A DNA stretch of 64,000 bases from Chondrosia reniformis (GCA_947172415.1 OX359201.1:4464001-4528000), one strand, 5' to 3'; positions 11,300-22,944 are shown, counted from the stretch's first letter. Numbers and translations are program-made. Notes: generated by a model not told the origin, from the sequence alone.

Positions 11300-11551
11300 T
11301 CATAGCTGTGGTAGTGTGGTGGTTGGTTCATAGCTGTGGTAGTGTGCTGGTTGGTTCATAGCTGTGGTAGTGTGCTGGTTGGTTCATAGCTGTGGTAGTG
11401 TGCTGGTTGGTTCATAGCTGTGGTAGTGTGGTGGTTGGTTCATAGCTGTGGTAGTGTGCTGGTTGGTTCATAGCTGTGGTAGTGTGCTGGTTGGTTCATA
11501 GCTGTGGTAGTGTGGTGGTTGGTTCATAGCTGTGGTAGTGTGCTGGCTGGT
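11300..11551. repeat. 28-base minisatellite, 9 copies
   Basis: Unit CATAGCTGTGGTAGTGTGST followed by GGTTGGTT. Units differ chiefly at one base (GTGTGGT or GTGTGCT); the order is G,C,C,C,G,C,C,G,C, suggesting expansion by blocks. Only about 230 bases separate it from the 30-base array. Confidence 0.95.
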
Positions 11552-11684
11552 AAAACATTTTAATGACATGTTTGGTCAGTCACTAACTGAGTCAACAAGT
11601 CCTCCTGTGTGTCTAACAAATTCTGCAACAATGAATTACCATGTGTATGTATTCTAGGAGATGTAATAATTGAATACTTATGTA

Positions 11685-12190
11685 TATAAGATATCATCAC
11701 GTGATTTGGGTAATTGACTATACAGTGGGCCCCACTTAATCTTATATCTTATAACACTTAAAAGAATGTTCTGGATATAATATTTTCTGGCAGTCCCAAA
11801 TTATTAGTATATCATCCGAACAAAACTAAAAGGAATAACTCTTAATCTAATATTCTGGCTATTGGAATAAAAATTTTGTGATTTTGAGTCAAATTGATGA
11901 TAAAGTAATTATCTACAAACTAGGTATAATCAAGTAAAGTATAATGTATTCTAAATTTCTAAAAGGTAAAGAAATTAGTTGAAATTTCTTTCATTGCCCT
12001 GCCATTCCCACAAAGAGCCTATTGTACCTTATATAACTGCATAACTGGTTAGCACGAAGCATGTAATGCAAATGTTTTCAGTATAGCGCATTTCGATAAT
12101 TGAACATTTTGGTTAAAATCAGTCCCAAGTGTATTATAAATAAGCAGGCCCACTATATAAGGTATCATTACATGATTTGGGTAATCACTT
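11685..12190. mobile_element. Small TIR element flanked by a 25-base direct repeat, upstream of eRF1
   Basis: TATACAGTGGGCCC near 11719 is mirrored by GGCCCACTATATA near 12148. Outside these ends, ATCATCACGTGATTTGGGTA (11691) and ATCATTACATGATTTGGGTA (12164) are direct repeats. Inside is AT-rich non-coding sequence. The right direct repeat abuts the eRF1 3' splice site. Confidence 0.5.
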
Positions 12191-12207
12191 GTTTCCGTAT
12201 TCAGGTA

Positions 12208-13533
12208 ATGGCAGCTGCAACTGTGATGGCTGATGAGGGCTCAGACAGAAATGTGGAAATCTGGAAAATAAAACGTCTCATAAAGAGTCTAGAAGCTGCT
12301 CGGGGAAATGGTACAAGCATGATATCTCTGATTATACCACCAAAAGATCAAATTGCTAGAATTTCCAGGCTACTTGCAGATGAGTTTGGCACGGCCTCCA
12401 ACATCAAGAGCAGAGTTAACAGACTATCTGTATTGGGAGCTATAACTTCAGTACAGCAAAGGCTGAAGCTGTATTCAAAGGTGCCTCACAATGGTCTAGT
12501 TATATACTGTGGTACCATAGTTACAGAGGAAGGCAAGGAAAAGAAGGTTAACATTGACTTTGAGCCGTTTAAGCCCATCAACACCTCCCTATATCTCTGT
12601 GACAACAAGTTCCACACCGAACCCCTTCAGGCTCTTCTAGCAGATGACAACAAGTTTGGATTTATTGTCATGGACGGGAATGGTGCCCTCTTTGGCACGC
12701 TGTCTGGCAACACTAGAGATGTATTGCACAAGTTCACAGTGGATTTGCCAAAGAAGCACGGTCGAGGTGGACAATCTGCCATGCGTTTTGCTAGACTGCG
12801 TTTGGAGAAGAGACACAATTATCTCAGAAAGGTTGCAGAAACTGCAGTTCAATTATTCATATCAAGTGATAGACCAAATATTACAGGCCTCATAATAGCT
12901 GGGTCTGCTGACTTTAAGACAGAGCTAAGTCAATCAGACATGTTTGATCAGCGTTTGCAAGCAGTCATTTTAAAAGTGGTTGATGTCTCGTACGGTGGGG
13001 AAAATGGGTTCAACCAGGCAATTGAGCTGTCAGCAGAAGTGCTGGCTAATGTGAAGTTTATTCAAGAGAAAAAGCTTATTAACCGATACTTTGATGAGAT
13101 ATCCCAAGATACTGGCAAGTACTGTTTTGGAGTACTAGACACTCTCAAGGGATTAGAGCTCGGATCAGTGGAGACACTAATAGTTTGGGAGAATCTCAGT
13201 ATTACACGGTTTGTCCTAAAGGACCATGAATCAGATAAACTAGTCATCCACAACTTGAATCCAGAGCAGGAGAATGATAAAACTTACTTTGTCAACAAGG
13301 AAACTGGTGTAGAACTAGAAATTGTCGACAAGATGCCTTTACTGGAATGGCTAGCCAATAATTATAAGTCTTTCGGAGCAACTCTTGAAATTGTGACTGA
13401 TCGATCTCAGGAAGGCTCTCAGTTTTGCAAGGGGTTTGGAGGCATTGGTGGCATTCTCCGATATCGTGTAGATTTTCAAGAGATGGAACCAGATGTGGAT
13501 GATGACAACGATCTCTACGACGATGACTATTAA
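12208..13533 (+). CDS. ETF1: Eukaryotic peptide chain release factor 1 (eRF1)
   Basis: Recognises all three stop codons in the ribosomal A site and triggers peptide release with eRF3. One uninterrupted coding exon of 441 residues (human about 437). TASNIKS at about residues 61-67 and YLCDNKF near 130 are the stop-codon-reading motifs; GRGGQS near 185-190 is the catalytic GGQ loop. The C-terminal domain ends in an acidic tail ([13 protein letters not shown]). A 3' splice acceptor (TATTCAG|GTAATGG) lies just before the ATG at 12208, so a non-coding leader exon is likely. ATG 12226 (MADEGSDRN) is an alternative start. The open frame extends further upstream to 12100 but that stretch is not eRF1-like. 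Confidence 0.97.
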   Translation: MAAATVMADEGSDRNVEIWKIKRLIKSLEAARGNGTSMISLIIPPKDQIARISRLLADEFGTASNIKSRVNRLSVLGAITSVQQRLKLYSKVPHNGLVIYCGTIVTEEGKEKKVNIDFEPFKPINTSLYLCDNKFHTEPLQALLADDNKFGFIVMDGNGALFGTLSGNTRDVLHKFTVDLPKKHGRGGQSAMRFARLRLEKRHNYLRKVAETAVQLFISSDRPNITGLIIAGSADFKTELSQSDMFDQRLQAVILKVVDVSYGGENGFNQAIELSAEVLANVKFIQEKKLINRYFDEISQDTGKYCFGVLDTLKGLELGSVETLIVWENLSITRFVLKDHESDKLVIHNLNPEQENDKTYFVNKETGVELEIVDKMPLLEWLANNYKSFGATLEIVTDRSQEGSQFCKGFGGIGGILRYRVDFQEMEPDVDDDNDLYDDDY

Positions 13534-13715
13534 TATATTGAAATCCCATTCACTAACTTACATTGTTAAAATCATTGTATTTACCTACACATGCTGTAGT
13601 TTCTTATTTATATAAATTCAAATCGCATGCACATTCTCAGAATGTTTGATAACTTTGTACATACATAAACAGAAGACAACACAACTAGCTGTATATGGTG
13701 GAGAAGTGGGGTACA

Positions 13716-14778
13716 TCACCCTACCAGAGGGTTACCTATATACACCATAGATATTCTTGATTCTCCATACACAGCTGAGACACACGCATACAGTGTGACC
13801 TCTGGCAGGCCCTTAAAGGCCAGGCCAAGGAAGACTCCATTTAGTTCAAACGATAATGTGGACCTGTCGCAGTCCAATATTACTCCAATGCAGTCATTAA
13901 TTTCAACCTGTAGAAGGAACACAGGATACATAAGAGAAATAGATAATCAATATTATGTCCCAACCAGCCAAAGTCTTATCTTGGATGGGAGACCAAAGTC
14001 CTATTAACGGTAACCAGTAATCGTTTCCCAGTCAAACTATCTGAAAGGTGATCACCCATTGCCATTAGGTCCCCCAACCAGGACAAGACTTGAGTCACTT
14101 GGCTGGCAGAGTACTTTCCAGTGATTATCTATTTCTCTTTCATAGTCTTGCACAACCTCAGTGCAGCAATTAATTCCCTTAGTTCACAATACACATTAGA
14201 GTAACTATACTCACATTTCCAGGGCGGTCACGTGGATAGCTGCATGTCACTGAGCCCTCATGTCTGACAGTGTGATTAACCAGGTCCCAAGCCCACGACC
14301 TGTCGTCATCCCCTAGTAGAGTGGTGTATCCCTTTGTGTGCAATGTCGCTTCCTCGGTGCATACACCCACGCAGGCAGACGAACCGAATCTGGGGCCCTC
14401 CCAGCGCACCAGCCACTGGTGGACGCCATTGGCAAACCCTACTTTTGACCTACCTGCATCGGTAGACTGTGGAACTGGCTTACGATAGATAGTAAATTTA
14501 TTCTTCTGGAGACACATATTCGGAGATATAGTACTTTCTGTCCATCTACAAAGGATAGCTTTAGCCTTCTCCCTTGGTATCAACATGTTTAGTAGATCTA
14601 AATCGGTCTGAACGTCTTCATTTGACAGGAGTCTGAGGTGCGCGGTGTGCCAAGCCTTACAGTTCTTCTCTTCTAATAACACCTTCCAATGTTTACATAC
14701 AATGCTGCAATTTACAAGGTCCTTCCAATGAAGATGACAAAATATTACTTCCAAAATAAAGTCAGGTAGGTCGGCCAT
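13716..14778 (-). CDS. FBXO45: F-box/SPRY domain protein (Fbxo45)
   Basis: Substrate receptor of an atypical ubiquitin ligase (with Skp1 and a PAM/highwire RING protein in other animals). Exons on the minus strand: 14778-14215 and 13907-13716, joined in phase 0; 251 residues. Residues about 3-45 are the F-box (LPDFILEVIFCHLHWKDLVN); the rest is a SPRY domain with GVHQWLVRWEG, GDDDRSWAWDL, LDCDRSTLSFELNG and FKGLPEVTLYACVSAVYG. Length and order match the family, which is usually 250-290 residues. The intron is almost filled by a small TIR element. Confidence 0.93.
13933..14138. mobile_element. 206-base element with perfect 17-base terminal inverted repeats
   Basis: AGAGAAATAGATAATCA at 13933-13949 is the exact complement of 14122-14138. 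It occupies most of the Fbxo45 intron. The inside contains CTTGGATGGGAGACCAAAG (about 13979-13997), close to the conserved C-box region of 5S rRNA, so a 5S-derived origin of the interior is possible but not shown. Confidence 0.7.
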
Positions 14779-15100
14779 ATTTTTAATTGGGAAATCTCAG
14801 ATCATGGGTTCACACTTACATAGACCATACTATGCAAGACCTTTACAAATGTATTAGTAAAACTATGACTTTTATTAACAAATGTGATATGTGTTAGTTG
14901 TATCATATCTAGAGAACAATAAAAAAATTCTACAAAAATAGTGAAGATATAGGGATGGCACAAAAAGCACAGAAACAAGAAAGGGATGTTACACAGTGAA
15001 GCATTAGCTATATATGCATGAATCATACAACACCCTCGCTTGTAGGATTCATGCATAGCTAACAGTACTCTCTGATACAGCTGCAATCTTTTGTTCAGTT
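14779..15100. other. Fbxo45 upstream region, nothing recognised
   Basis: AT-rich. A 94-codon hydrophobic minus-strand frame (14802-15086) has no recognisable motif. AGGATTCATGCATAGCTA near 15045 is inverted at 15006-15027 (TAGCTATATATGCATGAATC), a short hairpin. Confidence 0.4.
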
Positions 15101-15960
15101 GTGAATGTCAAGTATAAGCAAGTCTTAGAAAAATGGAGTGCTGGAATCCGGGAGAAGGGAATGGATATTCAAGTCCTCTCAGCTCCCAACACAACCAAAC
15201 ACAGTGTTGTATCTGAGCTTGAAAAAGATGAACCAAATGGATTTGATGGAGTATCTATACAAACTAGTGATGGAAAGTATAACCATTCATCTTGTATAAC
15301 TAATTTCATCATTATTCTCTAAGATGATTAATATTAGATGACAAAATTCCATATATATTAACAATTCCTTTATCAGATCAGGACTTAAAGAATTAGATTC
15401 AAATGCTTGGTCTAATTTACTGGAAAGGGCGAGTCTGAACTTGTTAGCAAGGTCCTTGTGATGCATGGAAAACTCATGCATTAGGAGCAAAGAGTTTACC
15501 TCAGGGCGAGTCCAGCTCAAGATCTTGACAACACTCATGAATTAGAGAGATTGTATAATGGGAAGTAAGATTATGATTGTATAAAGGTTCGTTGCTACAT
15601 TGTTTGTATGATAGATAAGTTATTGAGCTTTCCGTATCAGCGTGAAATAAGTTAATTGTTTCACGCTGCTACGGAAAGCTCAATAACCAATCTATCAAGT
15701 AAGATTATCCACTAACTTCTTCAGTTGTGTAAATGAATGGTATTTATTTTCTTTTTTGTAGCTTGATAAACTAGTGCTTGCCTAGTATAATCTTCAAAGT
15801 AGCTACCTAACCATTCAAGGCCTTGTGAAGCCAATTTACAACAACTCTCGTTAATCTGAGGCTCAAGGAAGATGGCATGTGGGTAATGAGAGACTAATGG
15901 ATTTGCTCACAGTTGGAAGTTCAAGGGTTCGTGAAGCAATTACTCTTCAGAACATGTAAG
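15101..15960 (+). pseudogene. Unidentified coding-like remnants in several frames
   Basis: 15090-15277 reads YKQVLEKWSAGIREKGMDI and continues without stops to a possible donor (GGAAA|GTATAA). 15370-15470 contains SGLKELDSNAWSNLLERASL. 15885-15955 reads HVGNERLMDLLTVGSSRVRE and ends in a stop. Composition looks coding but the pieces are in different frames with stops between. It may be a decayed gene or a short-exon gene; I do not recognise the family. Confidence 0.3.
15609..15697. mobile_element. Hairpin MITE (copy 2)
   Basis: Arms GATAGATAAGTTATTGAGCT and TTCCGTATCAGCGTGA, with a near-complete inverted partner after a 15-base loop. Same core as 5716-5863. Confidence 0.75.
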
Positions 15961-16245
15961 GTAAAAACTCAATTGTCAAAAATAGCAGCTGACACATCTA
16001 TAAATATACTATATTAGGAACAATACATGGAGGGCATAAAAATATGACCGCCACCCTAGCTACATATGAATACATTGTATATTGAATAGTCAATATAATA
16101 GATCCCGCTTTGAGAGTCTTAAAGTACTCTCTGAATGCTACATAAAATATAAAAACAGAAGGAAAAGAAGAGAAATGGTTAAATCAGCTGCATATTAATT
16201 TGTATATACTAAAAATTATTGATTGGTAATAGTCAACTTATAAAG

Positions 16246-18435
16246 CTAAAATTCATAAAGTTCTACTTTTTGGCGACAGTTGATGTGGTAACCTCCAAGG
16301 ACAATGAATGCCCTGTTATTTATGGGTACCACAGTAACATTAGATCGTGCTTCACTTAGTTCTCCAACCTGCATCCAAATATGTCTTGACGAATCATACA
16401 TGTAAATCAATGCAGTGGGCTTTAGTGACTTATCAGCTCCTCCCACTAGAAGGGGGTGTGTGCTGCAGGGTAGGAGGGAGGACCATTTCACAGGTGCTTC
16501 TTGAGCACTTTCCCAATAATGTGATGATGGTGAGGTGAGCCTGCTTCTATGCATGGGTGTCATTTCTGGATTCAATAGCTCTTTGAAAGTCCTCCATGGC
16601 ATATACCAGACCTTTTTATCCCAATCATCGTATATGTAAATGCAATCACTGCATGTTGCCATTTTATGGTAAAACAGAGGCTTTGGGAGCTTTAAAGTTT
16701 CTACAAAACTCCACTGTCTAGTCAAAGAGTTGAACACTTCAATGCTATGCAACTCTATTTTATTTTCTACTAAGCCACCTGTCACTACTGTAAGGTTGTC
16801 TTGACTCACCACACCTGGTCTAAACCTCTTACACATCATAGCTGGATAAATGGATTTCCATTGCTCTTCTGTCCAACTAGAGAACATATTGGTGTAGCTG
16901 GCATTTGAGGTATCTTTACCTCCAATTAAAGTCAGAAGACCTCCTATAACGGCAGCTTGACAGTCATATTGAGGTGCAGAGGGAAGCATTCGCCATGAGT
17001 GTTCTTCAATGTTGTAAAACTGTAGTGTTTTTCCAGAAGCAGCATCATCGTATAGGTAAATTTTATTGTCAAGTAAAAGTGCTTGTCCATTATATGTGCC
17101 TTGTAGAGTGTTACATAGCTTGGTAACCTTAACAGATCCTTGCAAGAGAAGCTCACTATGGATGACCTGAACAAAGCATAATATAAAAGGAGCTAATATA
17201 TAGTACTAAAACATATTAGTCTTTCAAGACTTTAGTATACAACAGTTTTTTACACATTCATAAAAGGAAGTATAACATCCAAGGATTCACAGAAGATCAA
17301 GATTAAAGACAGGATTGGCTGTCCTATAGTCAATGGCGACCTGCACATATAATAGGGTTCTCATATTTCCAAATATATATACCATGCAGGGCTGCATGCA
17401 GAGCTATATGGGCCAGGAGCTCGAGGGGAGAAAAATTTCAAAATTTAGGGTGTATGAGGGTGTTGAAGCATTTTAGAGGGGTTCCCAAAAGTTTGGGGGA
17501 ATGTCCCTCCCTGCCCCCCCCCCCCCCTCTATCAGCAGCCCTGTATAAATGTAGTTAAATATGTACATGCTCACCACAAAGCGTTCATGCAAAATTCTTA
17601 ACTGTCTGTGTACTTCTCCAGCTTCAGGTCTATCTTTGGGAGTGTCCCTTAGACATTCAAGAATGATAGGTTTAAATTGATGGTCATCACTCAGGTTTGC
17701 TATATCAGCTTCGCGCCGTACTATTTCTGGTTTACTACCTACACCAAGAAGTCCACTAGTTGGTTTGCATTGCGTGGCAACTTGTAGCATAGTGACCCCG
17801 AAAGAAAACATGTCACTCTTACATGAGAAAATTACAAACTCTAACGATTTGCTCTTAAATGCCTCTGGGGGCATGTATAGCAAATGACCCGGAGTATCAC
17901 TTGTCAAATATGCTTCTGCGGTAGGCCTAAATTTCGATTGACCAAGATCGCTAATTTTAAATGTATCGCCCATTTCGTCAACCAGAATATTTGCTGGCGT
18001 AAGATCGCGGTGTAAGATCGGATGAGGCCTTAATTCGTGAAGATGCCTTAAACCTGTAACGGTCTGCAAACAGATATCAACTTGTTTTGCCATTGTAATT
18101 TGCCCCTTGTTAGCTTCAAGGTACGTCCTTAGGTTCTGAACCATTAATTCCATGACAAGAATGGTATTCTCACCGTGCGTACCTCCTTCATATATTTCAT
18201 AGAACGCCACAATATTTGGATGTCTAACTGATTTCAGCATCTCCGCTTCCTTTCGAAAGGAGGCAATAGTTTTTTCTACGCTCTCTTTGTCAAAGTTAAA
18301 ACGCGCTAATCTTTCCTTGTTGATCTTTTTGATGGCGACCTTTCTTTCTCCAAGCTTTCCCTGAAATACACTTGCGAACGAGCCATAACCGATTTCTTTT
18401 TCAATCACTAACTTCGACGATGTGTTGACTCCCAT
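16246..18435 (-). CDS. Protein kinase-kelch fusion protein
   Basis: Two exons on the minus strand, 18435-17575 and 17166-16246, join in phase 0 (RFV|VIHSEL) to give about 593 residues. Residues 8-285 form a TKL-like kinase: P-loop GYGSFASV at 16-23, Lys36 in VAIKK, Glu63, catalytic loop HRDLTPAN at 142-149, DLG at 163-165 in place of DFG, then MPPEA. The kinase shares the unusual HxDLTPxN loop with the kinase at 32379. Residues about 290-593 are kelch repeats (LLTLIGGKD, LTVVTGGLV, AFIVLGGYH) ending KVELYEF. The order suggests a cytoplasmic kinase with a beta-propeller for substrate binding (inference). A further small exon in the 17167-17574 intron cannot be excluded. Confidence 0.85.
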
Positions 18436-19036
18436 ATCAGGGTCTTATGATCAACTGAGAAAAACCCCTTAAGTCTGTTATTATAACTGAAACCACACCT
18501 TGAATATTCATAGGTCAAAAAGTACGTATATCTATTATACAATGAGTAATGGATATAGGGTTAACCATAATGCAGAATTTGAAGCAACCATATATATTAT
18601 GACTAGCTATAGCTTGTTTCGAATTGACTCTTTTATTGGATGTGCTGCACTATAATTTAGATCGCTGTATATGTCCTTCTACCTTTTATACATTGCATTG
18701 TGCATGGCATTAATTATAATTACCAGAGAGTACTGTATTACTCCAAGTATAAAAGAATTGCCAAGTAGCATATTTAAGGAACAGAGCTGTTAGCTACTTT
18801 TGCTACTCTATAAGTAACAAATTAAGATATGGCCATTCAATTTGTCACTATAATAGATATACTGATCGATGAGGTCTAATTGCAAGTGATATACTACATG
18901 TATATGCAGTACAGTATACTGGACTACAAAGGAACATTTTTGCAATCTCAAATGGCAACTTTATGTATGTGTTTGGTAGCTATAGTACGTACACTGTTAT
19001 GATAATATATAGGTGTATCTACACAGTAAAGGTCTG
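18436..19036. other. Intergenic, nothing recognised
   Basis: AT-rich spacer between the kinase-kelch start and the 3' end of the next minus-strand gene. No repeat family or reading frame noted. Confidence 0.5.
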
Positions 19037-20040
19037 TCAAATTAACATGTATTTTCTGAAAATAAGGAAGTAATCCTCAAGCTCTTGCCGATAGGTCTCC
19101 ACCCCAAGTGAATGAAATATATTTTGTGCTTTGATACCAATTTCTTGGGCTTCTTTTACATTGCCATTAAGGAGAAGATACATTGTCTCAACATACATAA
19201 AATATGCCTGATTGAAACGGGAAACGAGGAACTGGCTCTCATCAATAGCCTTCTGATCAGTAGTTTCATATAATCTGCTGCCTATACTGGTAAGCTCCTT
19301 CACCAAGGGAGATGAATCGGCAAAGTTACGTTTCTTCAGCTGCATTGCCATTCGAAACATTAGCCTTGCAGCATCAATATGGAATATTTCATACAGCTTC
19401 TGGTACCACCAAGGCAGTCTCTTGAGGTTATCCATGGCATTTAGGATCCTTGTCTTAGCTTCTTCAACATTTTTATGGTAATCTAGAGTATTAGCTGCTT
19501 CTGCAATAAGGAGAGTGGCTAAGTTCATCTTCATTGAAACAATGCTATGATCCATAACATGGTTCATTTGACTTTCAACAAATTCTGAGAGCCTTTTAGC
19601 TTTTGCAACGTTGCCTTTCAAAGTGTGGTACACCACAGCTAAATGATCCTGAAGCCGACAGCGAAGAATTAGACTGTTTCTGCACTTATCAACATGCTGA
19701 AGACAATATTCTAGATTTTTTACAATATCATCACTTTGTTCATTCCAATCTGACCCAGCTTCAATTAAGCTTATTTTAACCTCAGTGGGGAAGCGGTCAC
19801 TTTGATACAATTTTATCCACCTAATAGCACATAGGGCTTTGGTATTTTGCACTCGGCGAAGCCTCAGCATCATTTCATAATAGCTAGCATGCTTTCGACT
19901 TGCTAGATTACCCTCTAAAGCAATAGCCATTGGAGTGAAATGGATGGGAATCATACTATCATGATCAGAGGTACACGTAGTTTCAGATACTACACTTTTA
20001 GGAAGCTTCAATTTTTTTTCATGATGTGCCTGTGTGAATT

Positions 20041-20093
<53 letters not shown>

Positions 20094-21468
20094 TGAGAGA
20101 TTCTATATAGTATATATACATCAAGTATTACACAGTGCAAGTTACAAATTTATACACGGATGCAAGTGACTCCCAAGATAAGCACAATCATGCAGGTATA
20201 TTAAACACTACAAGACCTTAGCCACACTGCTGCGGACTTAAAAAGGATCTGCATGCCAGTATCAACAAAAATTCCAGTCTCAGGGGGTCTCACCCAATAA
20301 TCACTGCAGATTTGATTATCCTTAAGAGGGAGCTAGGAATACCGACGGTTAATTGATTGCATGCATTCACGTAAACAACAGGGTTAGAGACCATTTGGTA
20401 ACTTGCACACAAGGGACATTGTACATGACATATATTAAAGGCCTTAGCCTTTTATGTCCTTGTATAAATTTGTAACTTGTACTGTGTAGTACTTGATTGT
20501 AATTAAACATGTATGTATAATATATATGTATATGCCAATATATAGCACTATAGTGAGACATTCACTGTAAGCGATTTCGTTATAATGAGATTCTACTGTA
20601 TGTACACATGGAAATGACACACATGAATTTGCACACATGCATATTTATTCCTATGCATCCCTACGTACCCAATCAAAGTTTTAATATGGTCGCCTAAACG
20701 AATTTCTTTTGAGTCAATATAGGGACAATTCTGCCTCAAACTTAACGGAAATGTATACAAATACGCTTTATCTAACCTTCACTATAATTCGCCTATTTGG
20801 TAGCTCCTTCTCGTAGGAAGGTGTCGACTTGTCATAACCGTTCACAAAAGGGATGATCTTCTTTTGTAATGAGGTGGTGACGCTTTTACAACATGACATG
20901 ATTCACAAAATGTATACACAACGACATACAAGGGTGTTGGTGATGCAACAGAAAGAGATCACTCTACATGCATCACCAAATTGTGCAATCATAACCTTGA
21001 ATCTTTTCATTATTATTATCTTGATTGCATGTCATACCATGATTGTGTTGGTTTCATAGTGATCTGACCAGTTGAAAATTTGTATCAATATAATACATTG
21101 TTCCAATATAAATTTCCTATAGGTTTTCTATAGGATAATGGCATTTCATATGCAGACTTTGTCCTCTGTTTTCTACCAAAAATCCCTTTATGATAATATG
21201 CCCATTTTGTTTCTAGGTCCTTTCTTGGGAGCCATATGAATTATTTAATTATATTATGATTAGATTACCTTAGTATATTGTAACTTGTACTGTATATATA
21301 TATACGTATACTGTACATACATACGTACACATTAATGTTCATGTAACATACATCATGAAAATATTTTCTGATAATTGTGAATGCATCAAACTGCTTAGGG
21401 ATAGACAGATCAGATCTTCCACCCTCAATAGCCTCTTCTAACTCCTTTTCAGCTTGGTATGGAGTGAC
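19037..21468 (-). CDS. Unidentified alpha-helical (TPR-like) protein, 3' exons
   Basis: The long exon 20030-19037 (331 residues) begins after an acceptor (TTCACACAG|GCACATC) and ends at a stop. An upstream exon 21468-21352 has clean splice signals, is in matching phase 0, and encodes YQAEKELEEAIEGG and KQFDAFTIIRKYFHD. The long exon is rich in Leu, Lys and Glu in helix-pair spacing (EYCLQHVDKCRNSLILRCRL, AVVYHTLKGNVAKAKRLSEF), suggesting tetratricopeptide-like repeats, possibly a scaffold. The ATG lies further upstream and was not found; 21653-21544 might hold another exon (VVYKVSWLNTSSIKLVMARV) but its donor phase does not fit. Confidence 0.6.
20043..20097. repeat. (GA)n microsatellite
   Basis: About 25 GA units, placed 13 bases intronic of the 3' splice site of the helical-protein exon, so it forms a (CT)n tract on the sense strand. 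It may serve as part of the polypyrimidine tract. Confidence 0.9.
20112..20512. mobile_element. TIR element (CAAGTTACAAATTTATA family), copy 1
   Basis: Begins ACACAGTGCAAGTTACAAAT and ends with the inverted form AAATTTGTAACTTGTACTGT. The interior (CAAGTGACTC, AATACCGACGGTTAATTG, AAGGGACAT, CCTTAGCCTTTTATGTCC) aligns by eye along its whole length with 63105-63550. A solo end sits at 9625-9705. Confidence 0.75.
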
Positions 21469-22159
21469 CTAACATTATAGAATTCATAAATTATATAATT
21501 ACAGTCTGAAGAAATCAAACCTTTATATTAATCTGTACTGCAGAAAAGCTGACTTAAGGTCTTTACATGCACTGTTGTATTTCTTTAACACGTGCCATTA
21601 CAAGCTTAATTGAACTTGTGTTCAACCAACTAACTTTGTACACAACACCTGCACAGATTAATATCAGATTATATAACAGCAGTCCCAGAAATGACAAACA
21701 ATTAAGTTTGCTATTTCATTGTTTCAATTGGTAATTTTGTATTAGAGTCACAATCAGTAATCTGACCAGCCAAATAGGCTTACTAGTCACAAAAAATTGG
21801 TGGGGGTGATTACATTAATTAAGTTGTGAATAAAAGGAAATGCCTAAGTTTATACATCTTAAACAAGTATTTCGAGTTTAAAAACTCGTGGGGTGCCAGG
21901 CGCCCCTAAGTAAACTCGAACTACTTGGCTGGTTCTCATAGACTTGTTGGCCGTCAATTTTTCAAGGCCATATCTCGTAGAAAACGTTTTACGCAAGCTT
22001 TACGTTACATAGTATTAGTATAGGTGGTTTCTAAATCCTTTTTGTTCATTCAACGTTCGACGCAAAGGAAGAGAAAGCTAATTTTAAGCTAGAAAACGAA
22101 AGCCAGCCAAGCGTCCGCCATTTTGGTGACATATATATACAGTACAAGTTACAATATAT
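21469..22159. other. Upstream of helical-protein exons; little recognised
   Basis: A possible extra minus-strand exon at 21544-21653 is noted under the helical protein. A short inverted motif GAGTTTAAAAACTC lies near 21870. Otherwise AT-rich. Confidence 0.35.
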
Positions 22160-22906
22160 ATGTTCCGCACAATGTAGGAATTTGCGCAATCCTAGGATTG
22201 CGCAACGCAAAGCCGGAATCCTTACTTTGGTACGCAATCCCGGGATAGTGCGTTGAATTCCAGGAATGCGCAACGCAAAGCAGGAATCCTTACTTTGACA
22301 TGCAATCCTGGGATGGCGCGTTAATTCCATGAATTTGCGAATGTACGGATTCACTGATTGGGTGGCTTAAAGTGGCGGTATTTTAAGCGAGATAGCGAGA
22401 TGGAAGATCAGAAGAAGAAATTCGACGACTTTTGCAGAGCGACATTTATCGATGTCGAAAATAAGACTCGACTGTGGTCACAGTGGCAATTGGTATTGCA
22501 ATAACTGCTTGTAGGACCTAACACTCATTTTGTTCTTTTATTACTTTTATATCTATATTCTAGGTATTGTATTTTTGAAGAATTTATTATACATAACTGC
22601 TTTATAATTTGTACTTCATTTTACTGTACTGCATGTAATATAATGCATTTTGTAAACTGAAATAAAGTAAAATCAACTGAAGTAGAACTGTATAAGCATA
22701 AACCTGTAATGAATAATATTGTTATAATTAAGTGTCCATGTAAAATATTATTGGGACAAATATATATATATCTTCCAGGTTTGTGCTGCGCAAAGTAAAG
22801 ATCCCAGGATATTCTAGCTTTGTGCAATGCGTGCCAAAGTAAGGATTCCTGGTTTGCGTTGCGCAATTCCAGGATTGCGCAAATTCCTACTTTGGATGGA
22901 ACATAT
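22160..22906. mobile_element. DNA transposon with long complex inverted repeats
   Basis: The left end (TTCCGCACAATGTAGGAATT, TGCGCAATCCT, GCGCAACGCAAAG, GGAATCCTTACTTTGG) is inverted at the right end (22790-22906), about 70-100 bases each. The left arm has an extra tandem copy of a ~73-base subunit (22210-22345). ACATATATAT-like sequence flanks both ends, perhaps a target duplication. Inside, ATG 22400 opens a 34-codon frame (MEDQKKKFDDFC...) ending near a GT, possibly a captured or transposase first exon. Confidence 0.75.
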
Positions 22907-22944
22907 ATATATATACGTTAACATAATTTCTGAAAACAATATAG

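Noticed and set aside
11300..11551. CRISPR-like array
   Set aside because: Continuous 28-base tandem repeat without unique spacers, in a eukaryotic genome.
12627..13549. Several minus-strand frames of 60-85 codons
   Set aside because: Shadows of the strongly conserved eRF1 coding exon.
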